From: Fructobacillus parabroussonetiae
Lineage (GTDB): Bacteria > Bacillota > Bacilli > Lactobacillales > Lactobacillaceae
Direction: 5' to 3'
Assembly: GCF_018437265.1 (NCBI RefSeq)
Contig: NZ_JAAMFL010000007.1
Span: 1-64,000, forward strand
Length of the DNA stretch: 64,000 bases
Below, one piece after another: positions 33,544 to 42,714 of the stretch. The position numbers and the translations under genes were made by a program. Every line of letters begins with the position of its first letter. The first letter of the stretch is position 1. The notes beneath the pieces are model-generated. The model saw nothing but the letters and a program-made list of their open reading frames with translations. It was not told the DNA's origin and did not search any database.

Positions 33544-33552
33544 ATTATACCA
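33544..33552 (-). promoter_or_regulatory. Extended -10 promoter of rnc-smc-ftsY-ylxM-ffh
   Basis: The minus strand has TGGTATAAT between the glmM terminator and the rnc TTG; the -35 is weak. Confidence 0.65.
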
Positions 33553-33584
33553 GATTTCGCCTTTTTTCTTGCCGTTGATTCCAG

Positions 33585-33618
33585 TAAAAAAACCAAGAAA
33601 AAGGACTTTTCTTGGTTG
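33585..33618 (-). terminator. Intrinsic terminator of the murB-glmM operon
   Basis: The minus strand reads AACCAAGAAAAG - loop - TTCTTGGTT followed by seven T, right after the glmM stop. Confidence 0.88.
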
Positions 33619-33628
33619 ATTTTACATT

Positions 33629-34999
33629 TTATTTCTTCGCAATCGATTGAACGGTTTCCACCAGTTCGGCCACATAGCCAGCAACTAATTCTGGTGTTTT
33701 CGCCTCCGCCATGACGCGAACCAACGATTCAGTTCCCGAAGGGCGTACCAGAACACGGCCATCACCGGCCATCTTCTTTTCAACCGAGGCAATCTTTTCT
33801 GCCAAGGCTGGATCTGCCATGACCGCGTTTTTATCCGCGACAGCCACGTTAACCAACTTTTGTGGGTAAATCGTAACCGGTGCTGCCAATTCCTGCAAAG
33901 TCATACCGGAATCCTTCATCACCTGCAGCAGCTGCAGAGCAGTCAAGAGACCATCACCGGTCTTCGCCCAGTCGCGGAAAATGATGTGGCCAGACTGCTC
34001 ACCACCGAGGTTGTCGTCCTCTTCCAACATCTTTTCCATGACGTAGCGGTCACCGACTTTGGTCTTCACAGAAGAAATTCCTTCTGCCTCCAAAGCCTTG
34101 TAGAAACCGATGTTTGACATAACCGTTGAAACGACCGTCTGGTGCTTCAGGCGGCCCTGGTCGTTCATCGCCTTGGCGGTGATGTACATGATCTTATCAC
34201 CGTCAACGATGTTCCCGTCTGAATCGACGGCAATCAACCGATCGCCATCACCATCAAAGGCCAAGCCAGCATCAAATTCGCCTTCTTGCACCATCTGAAC
34301 GAGGGCTTCTGGATGAGTGGACCCAACTTCGTCGTTGATGTTCAAACCGTCTGGTTCCGTTCCCATCGTTTCAAAGTCGACCCCAAGGTCGGCAAAGAGC
34401 CGAGGAAGCAAGTCGGCCGTGGCGCCATTAGCACCGTCCAAGGCAATCTTAAAGCCGGACAGGTCAGACGGCACCGTCTTTTGCAAGAAGGCCATGTACT
34501 TCTGAGCACCCTCCTGGTAGTGGGAAACCATCCCCAGCCCCTCGGCTGCTGGACGTGGTAACTGGTCGCCGTCTTTGCCATCCAAGATAGCTTCGATTTC
34601 GGCTTCCAGGTCATCGGACAACTTAAAGCCGTCCTGGCCAAAGAACTTGATACCGTTGTCCTTGGCTGGGTTGTGCGAAGCCGTAATCTGAATACCAGCA
34701 TCGGCTTCCAGGGCTTCGACCAGGTAGGCCACGGCCGGAGTTGTGATAACGCCCAGGTTCAAGACGTCGACACCGACTGACAAGAGTCCTGAAATCAGGG
34801 CCTCCTGCAGCATTTCAGAAGAAATACGGGTGTCTTGGCCAACGACCACAACCGGCTTTTTATCCGGATTGTCGTTGTGACGGGTCAAAATGGCCCCACC
34901 GGCCCGACCAAGGGCCAGGGCCAATTCAGGGGTTAAGCCCTGGTTGGCCACCCCACGAACACCATCTGTTCCAAAGTATTTTAAATGAGATTCTGTCAT
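33629..34999 (-). CDS. glmM: Phosphoglucosamine mutase
   Basis: It interconverts glucosamine-6-phosphate and glucosamine-1-phosphate for UDP-GlcNAc and peptidoglycan. The 456 residues show the phosphoserine loop [16 protein letters not shown] (Ser ~103), the metal loop [10 protein letters not shown] (~244-253) and the phosphate-binding loop [12 protein letters not shown] (~417-428). ATG 34999 gives [16 protein letters not shown], the family N-terminus. It is the last of murB-antiporter-cdaA-cdaR-glmM; the cdaA-cdaR-glmM triad couples c-di-AMP signalling with wall synthesis, and CdaR and GlmM are known to modulate CdaA. Confidence 0.97.
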   Translation of the reverse strand: MTESHLKYFGTDGVRGVANQGLTPELALALGRAGGAILTRHNDNPDKKPVVVVGQDTRISSEMLQEALISGLLSVGVDVLNLGVITTPAVAYLVEALEADAGIQITASHNPAKDNGIKFFGQDGFKLSDDLEAEIEAILDGKDGDQLPRPAAEGLGMVSHYQEGAQKYMAFLQKTVPSDLSGFKIALDGANGATADLLPRLFADLGVDFETMGTEPDGLNINDEVGSTHPEALVQMVQEGEFDAGLAFDGDGDRLIAVDSDGNIVDGDKIMYITAKAMNDQGRLKHQTVVSTVMSNIGFYKALEAEGISSVKTKVGDRYVMEKMLEEDDNLGGEQSGHIIFRDWAKTGDGLLTALQLLQVMKDSGMTLQELAAPVTIYPQKLVNVAVADKNAVMADPALAEKIASVEKKMAGDGRVLVRPSGTESLVRVMAEAKTPELVAGYVAELVETVQSIAKK

Positions 35000-35048
35000 T
35001 CCTTTTTCTCCAAATAAACCTACACTGTCTTTTGTTCAAAGCCGTTGA

Positions 35049-36017
35049 TTAATTACTGGATTTCGGAGTAATTGTGACGGTCACCTTCTGGACGGACAGT
35101 TGGTCGACACCAGATGGCTTGTCTAAGCTGACACTCGTGCTGGTCTTGCTTGAAATGTTGGACAAATCGAGCGAGACGTGCAGCGAGTCAATGCTATTTA
35201 GTGTATCACTTGACCCCGTGATTGTCACGGTTGAAGGGTCAAAGGAAATGTCAAAGTTGCTCAAGTTTCCAGCACTGGCCTGGGCTGCGAGCTTCACAGA
35301 CTTTGAAGACGAATTGCTATCGCTTTGTGCAACCGTCAACTTCACGTTGGACTTGCTTTGTGACAGGCTGACTTGGACCGGATCGCCGTTCTTATCATAG
35401 GCCGTCAGCTTAGCGGACTGGGAAACGTTGGACTTGGTATTCTTGTCCAAATCAACGTCGGCACCAATATAGGAAACGGCGTCAACGTTCTCCTTTGGTC
35501 CAGTGACGGTGACCGTTTTCACGTCGGTTGAAGTGTCGGTCACGCTGTAACCACTGGCTATCTTACTGCTGTCGTACTGGACTTTGACATCCTTTTTGGC
35601 CGAATTTTTCTCCGCCAAAGTCACCGTTACCGTCTGTGGCGATGCGGTGGCTGATAAGGAGGAGCTGACCCCGGCCAAGGCCACGTTGACCGTGTGCTGA
35701 CCGGCCCCAAGGCCACGCAAGTCGGCAGAGGCCGAAATGTCGTTGTGGTTCTTAGCGGCCGTGACCAGGGCTGATGAACCCTGCAGGTTAACTGAAACGG
35801 TCGAAGCCCCACCAACGATGACGTAATCATCGCTGTTGTACTGATAAGTCAACGGTACGGAAACCGTCTCCTTCTTTTCGGTTACCAGTGATGAGTACTG
35901 GTTGGATGAATTCGAGTTCGAGTAGTTTTTAATTGAAAGTACGTAGGCCGCCAGCAAAATGGCTAGTAACAATGAAAAGACAATGTTAACGGTCTTTGAT
36001 GAACCAAACTTTTTCAT
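35049..36017 (-). CDS. cdaR: CdaR (YbbR-domain regulator of CdaA)
   Basis: A membrane-anchored extracellular protein that binds CdaA and tunes c-di-AMP production. The 322 residues have one N-terminal membrane anchor (VNIVFSLLLAILLAAYVLSI, ~9-28), then about three tandem YbbR beta-domains (~45-315). Repeated units such as SVPLTYQYNSDDYVIVGG, DVKVQYDSSKIASGYSV and FDISFDPSTVTITGSSDTL are each followed by a V-T-V-T-G-type strand, and Ser/Thr content is high. Its start overlaps the cdaA stop by 4 nt, indicating coupled translation. Confidence 0.95.
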   Translation of the reverse strand: MKKFGSSKTVNIVFSLLLAILLAAYVLSIKNYSNSNSSNQYSSLVTEKKETVSVPLTYQYNSDDYVIVGGASTVSVNLQGSSALVTAAKNHNDISASADLRGLGAGQHTVNVALAGVSSSLSATASPQTVTVTLAEKNSAKKDVKVQYDSSKIASGYSVTDTSTDVKTVTVTGPKENVDAVSYIGADVDLDKNTKSNVSQSAKLTAYDKNGDPVQVSLSQSKSNVKLTVAQSDSNSSSKSVKLAAQASAGNLSNFDISFDPSTVTITGSSDTLNSIDSLHVSLDLSNISSKTSTSVSLDKPSGVDQLSVQKVTVTITPKSSN

Positions 36018-36841
36018 GACTTCCTCCCTTTCAATAAGAATTGGAGCCAGGCAAAGCGCTTCTGATCCTTTTGAACCGGCTCAACCCACTGCTTTTCAAA
36101 GAAGTTCAGGTAGGATTCCTGGTCCATGTTGCGGAGCAAGTCGCCACGCTGGGTAATTGAAATTTCCCCGGTTTCTTCCGAAACCACGACCGTCACGGCA
36201 TCGGTTGCTTCCGAAATACCAACGGCGGCACGGTGACGAGTTCCCAATTCCTTTGGAATGCGGGTTGACTCAGACAGTGGCAGGTAAGCGGCCGCAACGG
36301 CCACTTCGTCATTGTTGATGATGACGGCCCCATCGTGCAAAGGCGTGTTTGGAATAAAGATGTTAATCAAAAGTTGGCCAGTTACCGTGGCGTTCAGAGG
36401 AATTCCCGTCTTGATGTATTCTTCCAGGGTGTCTTTTCCATTAATTGTAATCAGGGCCCCGATACGGCGCTTGGACATGTATTGCAAGGCCATGTCCAAG
36501 CCCCGAATCAGTTCGCGGGCCTGTTCGTTATCGAGGTGCTGCTTGCGGACCATCATCCGCCGGCCCAGGCTTTCCAGTCCCCGCCTAATTTCCTGCTGGA
36601 AAATCACCACCAGGGCAATCGGTGCCCAGGTAATGATTTGGTCCATCAACCAGGAAAGCACCACCAGGCCAAGCGACCAAGCGATGACTTTGACCAAGAC
36701 GATGACACCGACCCCGATTAGGATCTGCAACGCCCGCGTCCCTTCAACAAATGTAATCACCTTGTAGAGCAAGAACCAGATGATCAAAATATCGACCAAG
36801 TGGGCCAAGTTACTAGAGGTCATGTACGCCCAAATTCCCAT
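36014..36841 (-). CDS. cdaA: Diadenylate cyclase CdaA
   Basis: It makes c-di-AMP from two ATP. The 275 residues have three N-terminal membrane segments (~12-85: LVDILIIWFLLYKVITF, LQILIGVGVIVLVKVIAW, ITWAPIALVVIFQ), a short coiled coil, then the DAC domain with the catalytic DGAVII (HDGAVIINNDEV) and RHRAA (GTRHRAAVGISEATDA) motifs. It lies 3 nt after the antiporter stop. c-di-AMP controls potassium and osmolyte uptake, so the upstream cation/proton antiporter gene in the same unit is a fitting neighbour, although that link is inference. Confidence 0.96.
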   Translation of the reverse strand: MGIWAYMTSSNLAHLVDILIIWFLLYKVITFVEGTRALQILIGVGVIVLVKVIAWSLGLVVLSWLMDQIITWAPIALVVIFQQEIRRGLESLGRRMMVRKQHLDNEQARELIRGLDMALQYMSKRRIGALITINGKDTLEEYIKTGIPLNATVTGQLLINIFIPNTPLHDGAVIINNDEVAVAAAYLPLSESTRIPKELGTRHRAAVGISEATDAVTVVVSEETGEISITQRGDLLRNMDQESYLNFFEKQWVEPVQKDQKRFAWLQFLLKGRKS

Positions 36842-36844
36842 GTT

Positions 36845-38938
36845 TTACTCCTCATTGCGGCCAACCAGTGCCCTGGTCTCCGCGTAGTTAATGTACTGTC
36901 TTAAATTGATGCTGGTCTGCCGCGAAATCCGCTTTTGATCGTAGAGTTCTTGGACCATGTCACGTTCGGCAGAAAGCGTCTTCAATTCTAATTCCATGCG
37001 CGTCTTATCGTCTTGTTCCTGCTGCTCAAACGACGGCACGTGCTTGGTCTTTTCAATCTGATAGCGGTAAACCACAATCAGGTTGTAGGCCGTCTGACGG
37101 AGAATCCGGTGCGTGACCGTATCTCCCACCTGGGCCCCAACAAAGTCGGACAGGGCCTTGATGGCCGCCTTAGCCATTTCACGAACGGCCAGGCCCGATT
37201 CCTCGTGGACGACTTCCGATTCCTGGTCGGATAACCAGATGCGGAAGTTGGCTCGCAAGCGCCGGTAGTACCACTTAAAGCGGACAAAACCCGCCAGATC
37301 ACGGTCGGAGCCCAAGTCGGCTTCGAACTGATCCAAGCGCTTGGCCTGCAAGGAATAAGTAATCGGTGAAATGCTTTCTTCCACCAGCAACTGCTGCAAG
37401 CGGTTGCGCTGGGCCTCCAAGGCCAGTTCCTGCAATTCGATTTCCTTTTCGGCCGCGTAGTCGGACTGGTCCTGGTCATCGTGGAGACTGTGGCGCAACG
37501 TTCTGGCCGACTTTTGCCGACGGGAAATCAATTCGTGAATAATCCGCCGGTTTTCCTCGGTTTGCAGGTCGCGCAACCGTTGAATGCCAACACGGATAAT
37601 CCACAAACGGGCCCGCTTTTCGGAAAGGTCAGCCCGCACCGGACTCTCGCTTTCCTCTGCTGCCATGGCCGATTCCGGCTGGGTAAAGTCGTGCTGGGTC
37701 ACTTGCTTAGTGACCACCGGCAGCATAATCGAAGCCATCACCAGTGACAGCACGACCACAACCGCCGCGATAAAGATCACCAAGTCGCGCCCAACGAAGG
37801 CCTTGCCGGCATCGGTGACAGTTGGCACCGTCAAAACGGCGGCCATCGTGACCGCCCCACGCACACCGGTCAGACCAGAAACAATGGCTGAACGAAGCGA
37901 GGCCACTGTTTCCTTGTGGTGCCAGTGTTGGCCCCACTGAATAGCGTAGGCCCAGAGAACCCGGAGAACAAAGACGATCAGCCAAACCAAGAGCCCGTAT
38001 AAGAAGGCCTGCCAGTTGGCGATTTCCGTGTTCTTTAGGATGTTGTGCAAGGCGTTTGGTAAGGTAATCCCCAGCAAGACGAAGATTAGGCCGTTTAAGA
38101 CGTAAACGACGACTTCCCAGGAATGCACCGAAACAATGGTTGCCTCAGCCGAGAGGAGACTGGATTTGCGATCAGAAAGAATCTTGGCTGCAATGCCGCC
38201 CGTTACCACGGCAATCAAGCCAGAGGCGTGGATACCTTCGGCTACCCAAAAGATGATAAAGGGCATCAGCAAGGTAAAAATCGTATAGAAGACGACGTCG
38301 GCCAAGCCGGAACGGGAAACCCAGTTTCGCAAGATAATCATGCCTGAACCAAGAAAGATTCCAACCAGGGCCCCCATCACCGTCATCCAGGCGAAGTTCA
38401 AAAGGGCGTCACCAAGTACAAAGGTACCAGCGACCGCCGCCTTGACCGCCGTGTTAAAGGAAACCAGCCCCGTGGCATCGTTGACCAGACTTTCGCCGGT
38501 CACCACGTGCAGCAGGTTTTCCGGTAGCTTGACCCGCTTGGCAATCGCTTGAACGGCCACCGGATCCGTTGGTGATAGCACGGCTGCCAAAGCCAGTGAT
38601 ACGGCTAAGGGCAGCTGTGGAATCAGGAAGTGGATGGCATAGCCACCAACGATCGTCGTAACCAGAACAAGTAGAATCGCGTTTCCCAAGATTGGAGCCC
38701 GCAGTTCCCAGAGTTCACGCTTTGGAAAGCGCCAGGAATCGTTAAACAAAATCGGCGCAACGAAAAGCATCATAAACCAGTGGGAATCAACCTCTACGTT
38801 GATCTGGCCCCAGGTTGCTAAGAGCACCCCGATGGCGATTTGGAAAAGTGAAATTGGGATGGCCGGAACAAAGTGTGAGATGATGCTGGAAAGCGCCACC
38901 CCAGTCACTAAGACGACCATTAATTCGATTAATGTCAT
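36845..38938 (-). CDS. CPA1-family Na+/H+ antiporter with cytoplasmic C-terminal domain
   Basis: The 697 residues have about 12 membrane segments (1-~415) with the CPA1 signatures: LFVAPILFNDSWRFPKREL, ALAAVLSPTDPVAVQAIAKR and the ion-site region GESLVNDATGLVSFN (Asn-Asp pair). A charged helical cytoplasmic region (~435-697: ARLWIIRVGIQRLRDLQTEE, KRISRQTSINLRQYINYAE) follows, as in NhaP/NhaG-type exchangers. It exports Na+ (perhaps K+ or Li+) for protons; selectivity is not readable. The gene starts 2 nt after murB and precedes cdaA by 3 nt, so expression is shared. Confidence 0.9.
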   Translation of the reverse strand: MTLIELMVVLVTGVALSSIISHFVPAIPISLFQIAIGVLLATWGQINVEVDSHWFMMLFVAPILFNDSWRFPKRELWELRAPILGNAILLVLVTTIVGGYAIHFLIPQLPLAVSLALAAVLSPTDPVAVQAIAKRVKLPENLLHVVTGESLVNDATGLVSFNTAVKAAVAGTFVLGDALLNFAWMTVMGALVGIFLGSGMIILRNWVSRSGLADVVFYTIFTLLMPFIIFWVAEGIHASGLIAVVTGGIAAKILSDRKSSLLSAEATIVSVHSWEVVVYVLNGLIFVLLGITLPNALHNILKNTEIANWQAFLYGLLVWLIVFVLRVLWAYAIQWGQHWHHKETVASLRSAIVSGLTGVRGAVTMAAVLTVPTVTDAGKAFVGRDLVIFIAAVVVVLSLVMASIMLPVVTKQVTQHDFTQPESAMAAEESESPVRADLSEKRARLWIIRVGIQRLRDLQTEENRRIIHELISRRQKSARTLRHSLHDDQDQSDYAAEKEIELQELALEAQRNRLQQLLVEESISPITYSLQAKRLDQFEADLGSDRDLAGFVRFKWYYRRLRANFRIWLSDQESEVVHEESGLAVREMAKAAIKALSDFVGAQVGDTVTHRILRQTAYNLIVVYRYQIEKTKHVPSFEQQEQDDKTRMELELKTLSAERDMVQELYDQKRISRQTSINLRQYINYAETRALVGRNEE

Positions 38939-38940
38939 GC

Positions 38941-39840
38941 TTATCGGTCTCCTATAATTCGAACCTCTGGTTCGAGTTTCACTTGATAATTTTTATAAAC
39001 TTCTGCTTGGACGAGATGAATCAGGTCTTCGTAATCGTTTCCAGACCCGTGGTCGACGTTGACCATGAAGCCGGCGTGCTTGGTTGACACCATGACGCCA
39101 CCAACGGCCGTTCCCTGGAGGCCAGAATCCATGATGAGCTTTCCAGCAAAGTGCCCTTCTGGCCGCTTAAAGACCGAGCCGTTTGATGGCCAAGAAAGGG
39201 GCTGCTTCAGGGCACGGGCGTAGTTGTTCTCGTCCATTTTCGCCTGGATTTTTTCCTTCTTACCAGGCTTCAAGGCAAAGCGGGCCTGGACAATCACGCC
39301 CCCGTTGTCTTGAAAGACCGAGTGCCGGTAAGCAAAGGCCAGTTCCTCTCTTGCAAAAGTCTGCAAGGACAAATCCGGCATCAAAGCCGTCACGGATTCG
39401 ACCACCATGTCCGCCTGGCCACCGTAGGCCCCGGCGTTCATGAAGACAGCCCCACCGACAGAACCGGGAATCCCGGCCGCCCACTCGAGACCAGTCAGAC
39501 CCTTGTCCTGGGCAACGGCCGCCAACCAGATAATGTCACAGCCGGCTTCGGCAATCAATTGGTCACCTTCCTGCTGTACAGCCTTTAATTCAGTCATTAA
39601 AATGACCAGACCACGCAAACCACCGGAGCGAACCACCAGGTTGGATAAACGGCCAAAAACGTGCACGGGCAATTCGTTTTTTCTTGCCCAAGCCAGGAGA
39701 TCAGACAGCTCGTCTAAAGACTTTGGAATCGCCAAATAATCCGCCACACCGCCTGCTTGCGTGTAGGCGAACGGGGCGATGACTTGATTTTTCAAAAGGG
39801 CCTTTTCAATCGATGACATACTGTTCAAATCTCCATTCAT
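38941..39840 (-). CDS. murB: UDP-N-acetylenolpyruvoylglucosamine reductase
   Basis: This FAD/NADPH enzyme makes UDP-MurNAc. The 299 residues show the FAD-binding part (FAYTQAGGVADYLAIPKS, GRLSNLVVRSGGLRGLVI, AGIPGSVGGAVFMNAGAYGG) and the catalytic C-terminal part with the Ser in NGSVFKRPEGHFAGKLI and a glutamate in KLEPEVRIIG. It is a type II (short) MurB as in other Firmicutes. The start is ATG 39840 (AGAAGAG 5 nt upstream) or the in-frame ATG at 39819 (GGAG 11 nt upstream); the enzyme body is the same. First gene of the operon ending with glmM. Confidence 0.95.
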   Translation of the reverse strand: MNGDLNSMSSIEKALLKNQVIAPFAYTQAGGVADYLAIPKSLDELSDLLAWARKNELPVHVFGRLSNLVVRSGGLRGLVILMTELKAVQQEGDQLIAEAGCDIIWLAAVAQDKGLTGLEWAAGIPGSVGGAVFMNAGAYGGQADMVVESVTALMPDLSLQTFAREELAFAYRHSVFQDNGGVIVQARFALKPGKKEKIQAKMDENNYARALKQPLSWPSNGSVFKRPEGHFAGKLIMDSGLQGTAVGGVMVSTKHAGFMVNVDHGSGNDYEDLIHLVQAEVYKNYQVKLEPEVRIIGDR

Positions 39841-39848
39841 TCTCTTCT

Positions 39849-39857
39849 ATCATAACA
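39849..39857 (-). promoter_or_regulatory. Extended -10 promoter of the murB-glmM operon
   Basis: The minus strand has TGTTATGAT (TGT extension plus TATGAT) immediately upstream of murB, implying a very short leader. No proper -35. The 189-bp gap 39841-40029 otherwise holds only the terminator below. Confidence 0.5.
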
Positions 39858-39970
39858 AATTTTCCCATTTACAATATGAAAAAAGACGAGGTTCAAGTAG
39901 TCAAAAACAATGACAAAGTCTTGATTACCAGTTAGTAACAGTGATTTAGAAAACAGAATTTAAGGAAAAT

Positions 39971-40005
39971 TAAAAGCAGCCCCACAATAATGGGGCTGCT
40001 TTTAA
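39971..40005. terminator. Intrinsic terminator of mutS-mutL-yehS (bidirectional)
   Basis: AAAAGCAGCCCCA-CAATAA-TGGGGCTGCTTTTA is a 13-bp perfect stem with A and T flanks, 25 nt after the yehS stop. Confidence 0.9.
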
Positions 40006-40029
40006 TCATTTAATTTAAATCGAGGACAC

Positions 40030-40521
40030 TCAGCCCCGGTACTTCTTGCTCATCCCCGCAAGCAGCTTCCGGACATAGCGGTCCCCCGCTTCCCGGTAGT
40101 TGCGGTGGTCGGGCCGGCGCAAGATGGCCGACAATTCACCGTTTGAAATGCTGTCACCAGCCAATTTCATCAGCTCCTGAATGTCGTCAGAAGTGTAAGA
40201 CATGGCAATCTTAATCTTCTTGATGGTCACGTTGTTCACCAACTTCGCGCTCGTGGCGTCAAAAGTCGGCGGCACGACTTTGCCATCCTTGTCCTTGCGT
40301 TCCCCACGCTTATCGATAACAAGACCGTTCAAAAAGGCCTCCAAGTCATGGTTCGACAGGCTGTGGTCGTGAGGCAGGTCCTTGTCTTGGCGGGTCAAAA
40401 TCCGGTCCAAGTCGGCATCAGAAACCGTCACGCCACCCTTTTTAAAGATCGCTTCGACCTGCTTGTTTGTCAGTGACAGCGCGTAACGCAAGCGAATCAC
40501 GACGTCGTTATTATTCATCAT
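40030..40521 (-). CDS. DUF1456/YehS-family protein
   Basis: A 163-residue soluble protein made of two copies of the DUF1456 unit: NNDVVIRLRYALSLTNKQVEAIFKKGG (cited in parts) with LDRILTRQ, then NNVTIKKIKIAMSYTSDDIQEL with LSAILRRPDHRNY. The family is common in proteobacteria and firmicutes and has no proven function; the repeat resembles small helical nucleic-acid-binding folds, but that is speculation. AAAGGAGG lies 8 nt before ATG 40521. It follows mutL by 27 nt in the mutS-mutL transcript, so a link to DNA metabolism is possible by context only. Confidence 0.85.
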   Translation of the reverse strand: MMNNNDVVIRLRYALSLTNKQVEAIFKKGGVTVSDADLDRILTRQDKDLPHDHSLSNHDLEAFLNGLVIDKRGERKDKDGKVVPPTFDATSAKLVNNVTIKKIKIAMSYTSDDIQELMKLAGDSISNGELSAILRRPDHRNYREAGDRYVRKLLAGMSKKYRG

Positions 40522-40548
40522 CGAAGAGTCCTCCTTTCGTCGATTTTT

Positions 40549-42714
40549 TTAGAATGGATGGGTGTCGTAGTTCTGCCAGGACTCGTGGGAATCCTGAATT
40601 CGCTTAAACATCCGCTCCATTTCAGTAAGGGTAAAGGCGGTCAAAACGGGCCGGCCGTGCGGACAGTTGTAGGGGTTTTCGGCCTTGGCCAAATTGGCCA
40701 GTAAAGTCCGCGCTTCGGCGTCCGAAATGTGCCAATTGGCCTTGATGGCCCGCTTACATGACATCATGATCGCCGCCTTTTCCCGAAAGGCCGCTATGGT
40801 CAATTCTTCACCCGAAAGCACCCAGTCAATCATTTCTTTGACGGTATCGGCCAGCTGATCGGCCTTCATCCAAGTCGGGTGCTCGTACAAAGCAATCGTG
40901 TTGGGGCCAAATTCCTCGAGCGCCAGGCCGACTTCCAAGAGCACCTCGCGGTGGTCCATGATTTTCAAGACATCGGCGGTCGAATAGGTCAAAGTCAGCG
41001 GCTGCAAGAGCACTTGCTGGTTGCCCGACACCTCACCAACCTGCTTGCGGTAGAACTCGTAGTTCAACCGTTCCTGGGCCGCGTGTTGGTCAATCAAATA
41101 GAGCTTGTCCTTGTCTTGGGCAAAGAGAAAGGTTCCGTGCATCTGGCCGATGTAATCCAAATTGGGAAAGCCCTTGGGATTGTCGTCTGTTGCCTGCTCA
41201 TCGACGTCCAAGTCCAGGTTTTCCACCCGAACTTTTTTCTTTTCTTCAACAAAAGCCTGTTTGTGACTGCTTAAAAGTGCCGGCTCATCATCCTCAGCAA
41301 CAGAATCGTCCGAGGCGCTATGGTCGTTCACGTGGTAATCCACCAGGGGTTCGGCCACTTGATCGAACTCAACCCGGCCCGCTTCAGCCCTCCGCTCTTC
41401 TTCATTCAAAACGGTCGAAGACTTTGCTGAAGCAATCGCTGCAAAGGGATCGAGATAGGCCTCGTCTTGATAGCGGGTCTTGAAAGCCAAAACGGCCGCA
41501 TCTTGCAGATAGGCCAAATCAGTGAGCTGAATGACAGCCTGTTCGTTGACCTTGATGGCGGGCATAGTCCCCAACTTCACCGCGCGCTGGGCTTGGTTCA
41601 AGAAAGCGGTCTTTGCCGCGTTAGCCGCTTGCTGACTCGCCTTTGGACTTTGCGTTCTTTCCAATCCTGGATGGGCCAGTTCATCTTCTTTTTGACCCAG
41701 GTTCTCCAAGGCGTCTGGAATCAGGTTTTCTTCAGCCAGACGTTCCGCGATGACTTTGGTCAACAGGTCCGTCAACTCACCCTGTTCAGACAGGCGAATT
41801 TCGGCCTTTTGCGGGTGGACGTTGACATCAACTAAGAGTGGGTCCAATTCGATGGAAACCGCCCCGATTGGAAAACGGCCGACCATCAACTTGGAACCGT
41901 AGCCCTTGATAATGGCGTTTGAAACCGAAAAGTTCTTCACGAATCGGTGGTTGACCAAAACGGCCAAATAGGACCGTGAGGCCCGCGTCTGCTCCGGCAA
42001 AGTCAGGTAGCCAGACACCTTGAAGTGTTCCGACTGTCCGGCAAAGTCGACCATCTTCTCGGCCGTTTTCCGGTCGTAGATGGCCGCCAAAACCTGGCGC
42101 AAGTCGCCGTTTCCGGCCGTCTTCACCAAAGTCTTGCCGTTGTGGGTCAAAGTCAGCGCCCGCTCCGGATGAGCCAGGGCCAAGTGGTTGACCACGTCCA
42201 CAATTAATGACAGTTCGGTCTGCGGCTTCTTTAAGTACTTTAAACGAGCCGGTGTATTGTAAAAAAGGTTGCGCACCGAAACGATGGTGCCTAAGCGGCC
42301 GGCCGCCGGATTCTCCTGAATCACTTGGCCACCCTTGACCTGGTAGGTAAAGCCGTTTTCAGCTTCCTTGGTCCTGGTTTGCAAAGTCACGTCGGCCACC
42401 GAGGCAATCGATGGCAGGGCTTCACCACGGAAGCCCAAGGTCATGACTTTGAACAGGTCGTGACGGTTTTCAATTTTAGAAGTGGCGTGGCGAACGAAGG
42501 CCAGTGGCACCTGGTCTTCTTCAATGCCATCGCCGTTGTCGATGACTTTAATCAGGTCCAGACCAGCGTTGTCAACGACCACGTCGACCTGGTGGGCGTT
42601 TGCATCAATGGCGTTTTCCACCAACTCTTTGACGACCGAGGCCGGCCGTTCAATCACCTCACCGGCCGCAATCTGGTTGGCCAGCAAGTCCGATAGTTCG
42701 TGAATCTTAGCCAT
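40549..42714 (-). CDS. mutL: DNA mismatch repair protein MutL
   Basis: MutL links MutS recognition to strand incision. The 721 residues have an N-terminal GHKL ATPase with IAAGEVIERPASVVKELVEN (~15-34), DNGDGI and GFRGEALPSI (~93-102), and a variable acidic linker (~340-510). The C-terminal endonuclease domain has DQHAAQERLNYE (the DQHA(X)2E(X)4E metal site), SCKRAIKANW and NCPHGRPVL, so this is an incision-competent MutL as expected in bacteria without MutH. Its start lies inside the mutS 3' end (8-nt overlap). Confidence 0.97.
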   Translation of the reverse strand: MAKIHELSDLLANQIAAGEVIERPASVVKELVENAIDANAHQVDVVVDNAGLDLIKVIDNGDGIEEDQVPLAFVRHATSKIENRHDLFKVMTLGFRGEALPSIASVADVTLQTRTKEAENGFTYQVKGGQVIQENPAAGRLGTIVSVRNLFYNTPARLKYLKKPQTELSLIVDVVNHLALAHPERALTLTHNGKTLVKTAGNGDLRQVLAAIYDRKTAEKMVDFAGQSEHFKVSGYLTLPEQTRASRSYLAVLVNHRFVKNFSVSNAIIKGYGSKLMVGRFPIGAVSIELDPLLVDVNVHPQKAEIRLSEQGELTDLLTKVIAERLAEENLIPDALENLGQKEDELAHPGLERTQSPKASQQAANAAKTAFLNQAQRAVKLGTMPAIKVNEQAVIQLTDLAYLQDAAVLAFKTRYQDEAYLDPFAAIASAKSSTVLNEEERRAEAGRVEFDQVAEPLVDYHVNDHSASDDSVAEDDEPALLSSHKQAFVEEKKKVRVENLDLDVDEQATDDNPKGFPNLDYIGQMHGTFLFAQDKDKLYLIDQHAAQERLNYEFYRKQVGEVSGNQQVLLQPLTLTYSTADVLKIMDHREVLLEVGLALEEFGPNTIALYEHPTWMKADQLADTVKEMIDWVLSGEELTIAAFREKAAIMMSCKRAIKANWHISDAEARTLLANLAKAENPYNCPHGRPVLTAFTLTEMERMFKRIQDSHESWQNYDTHPF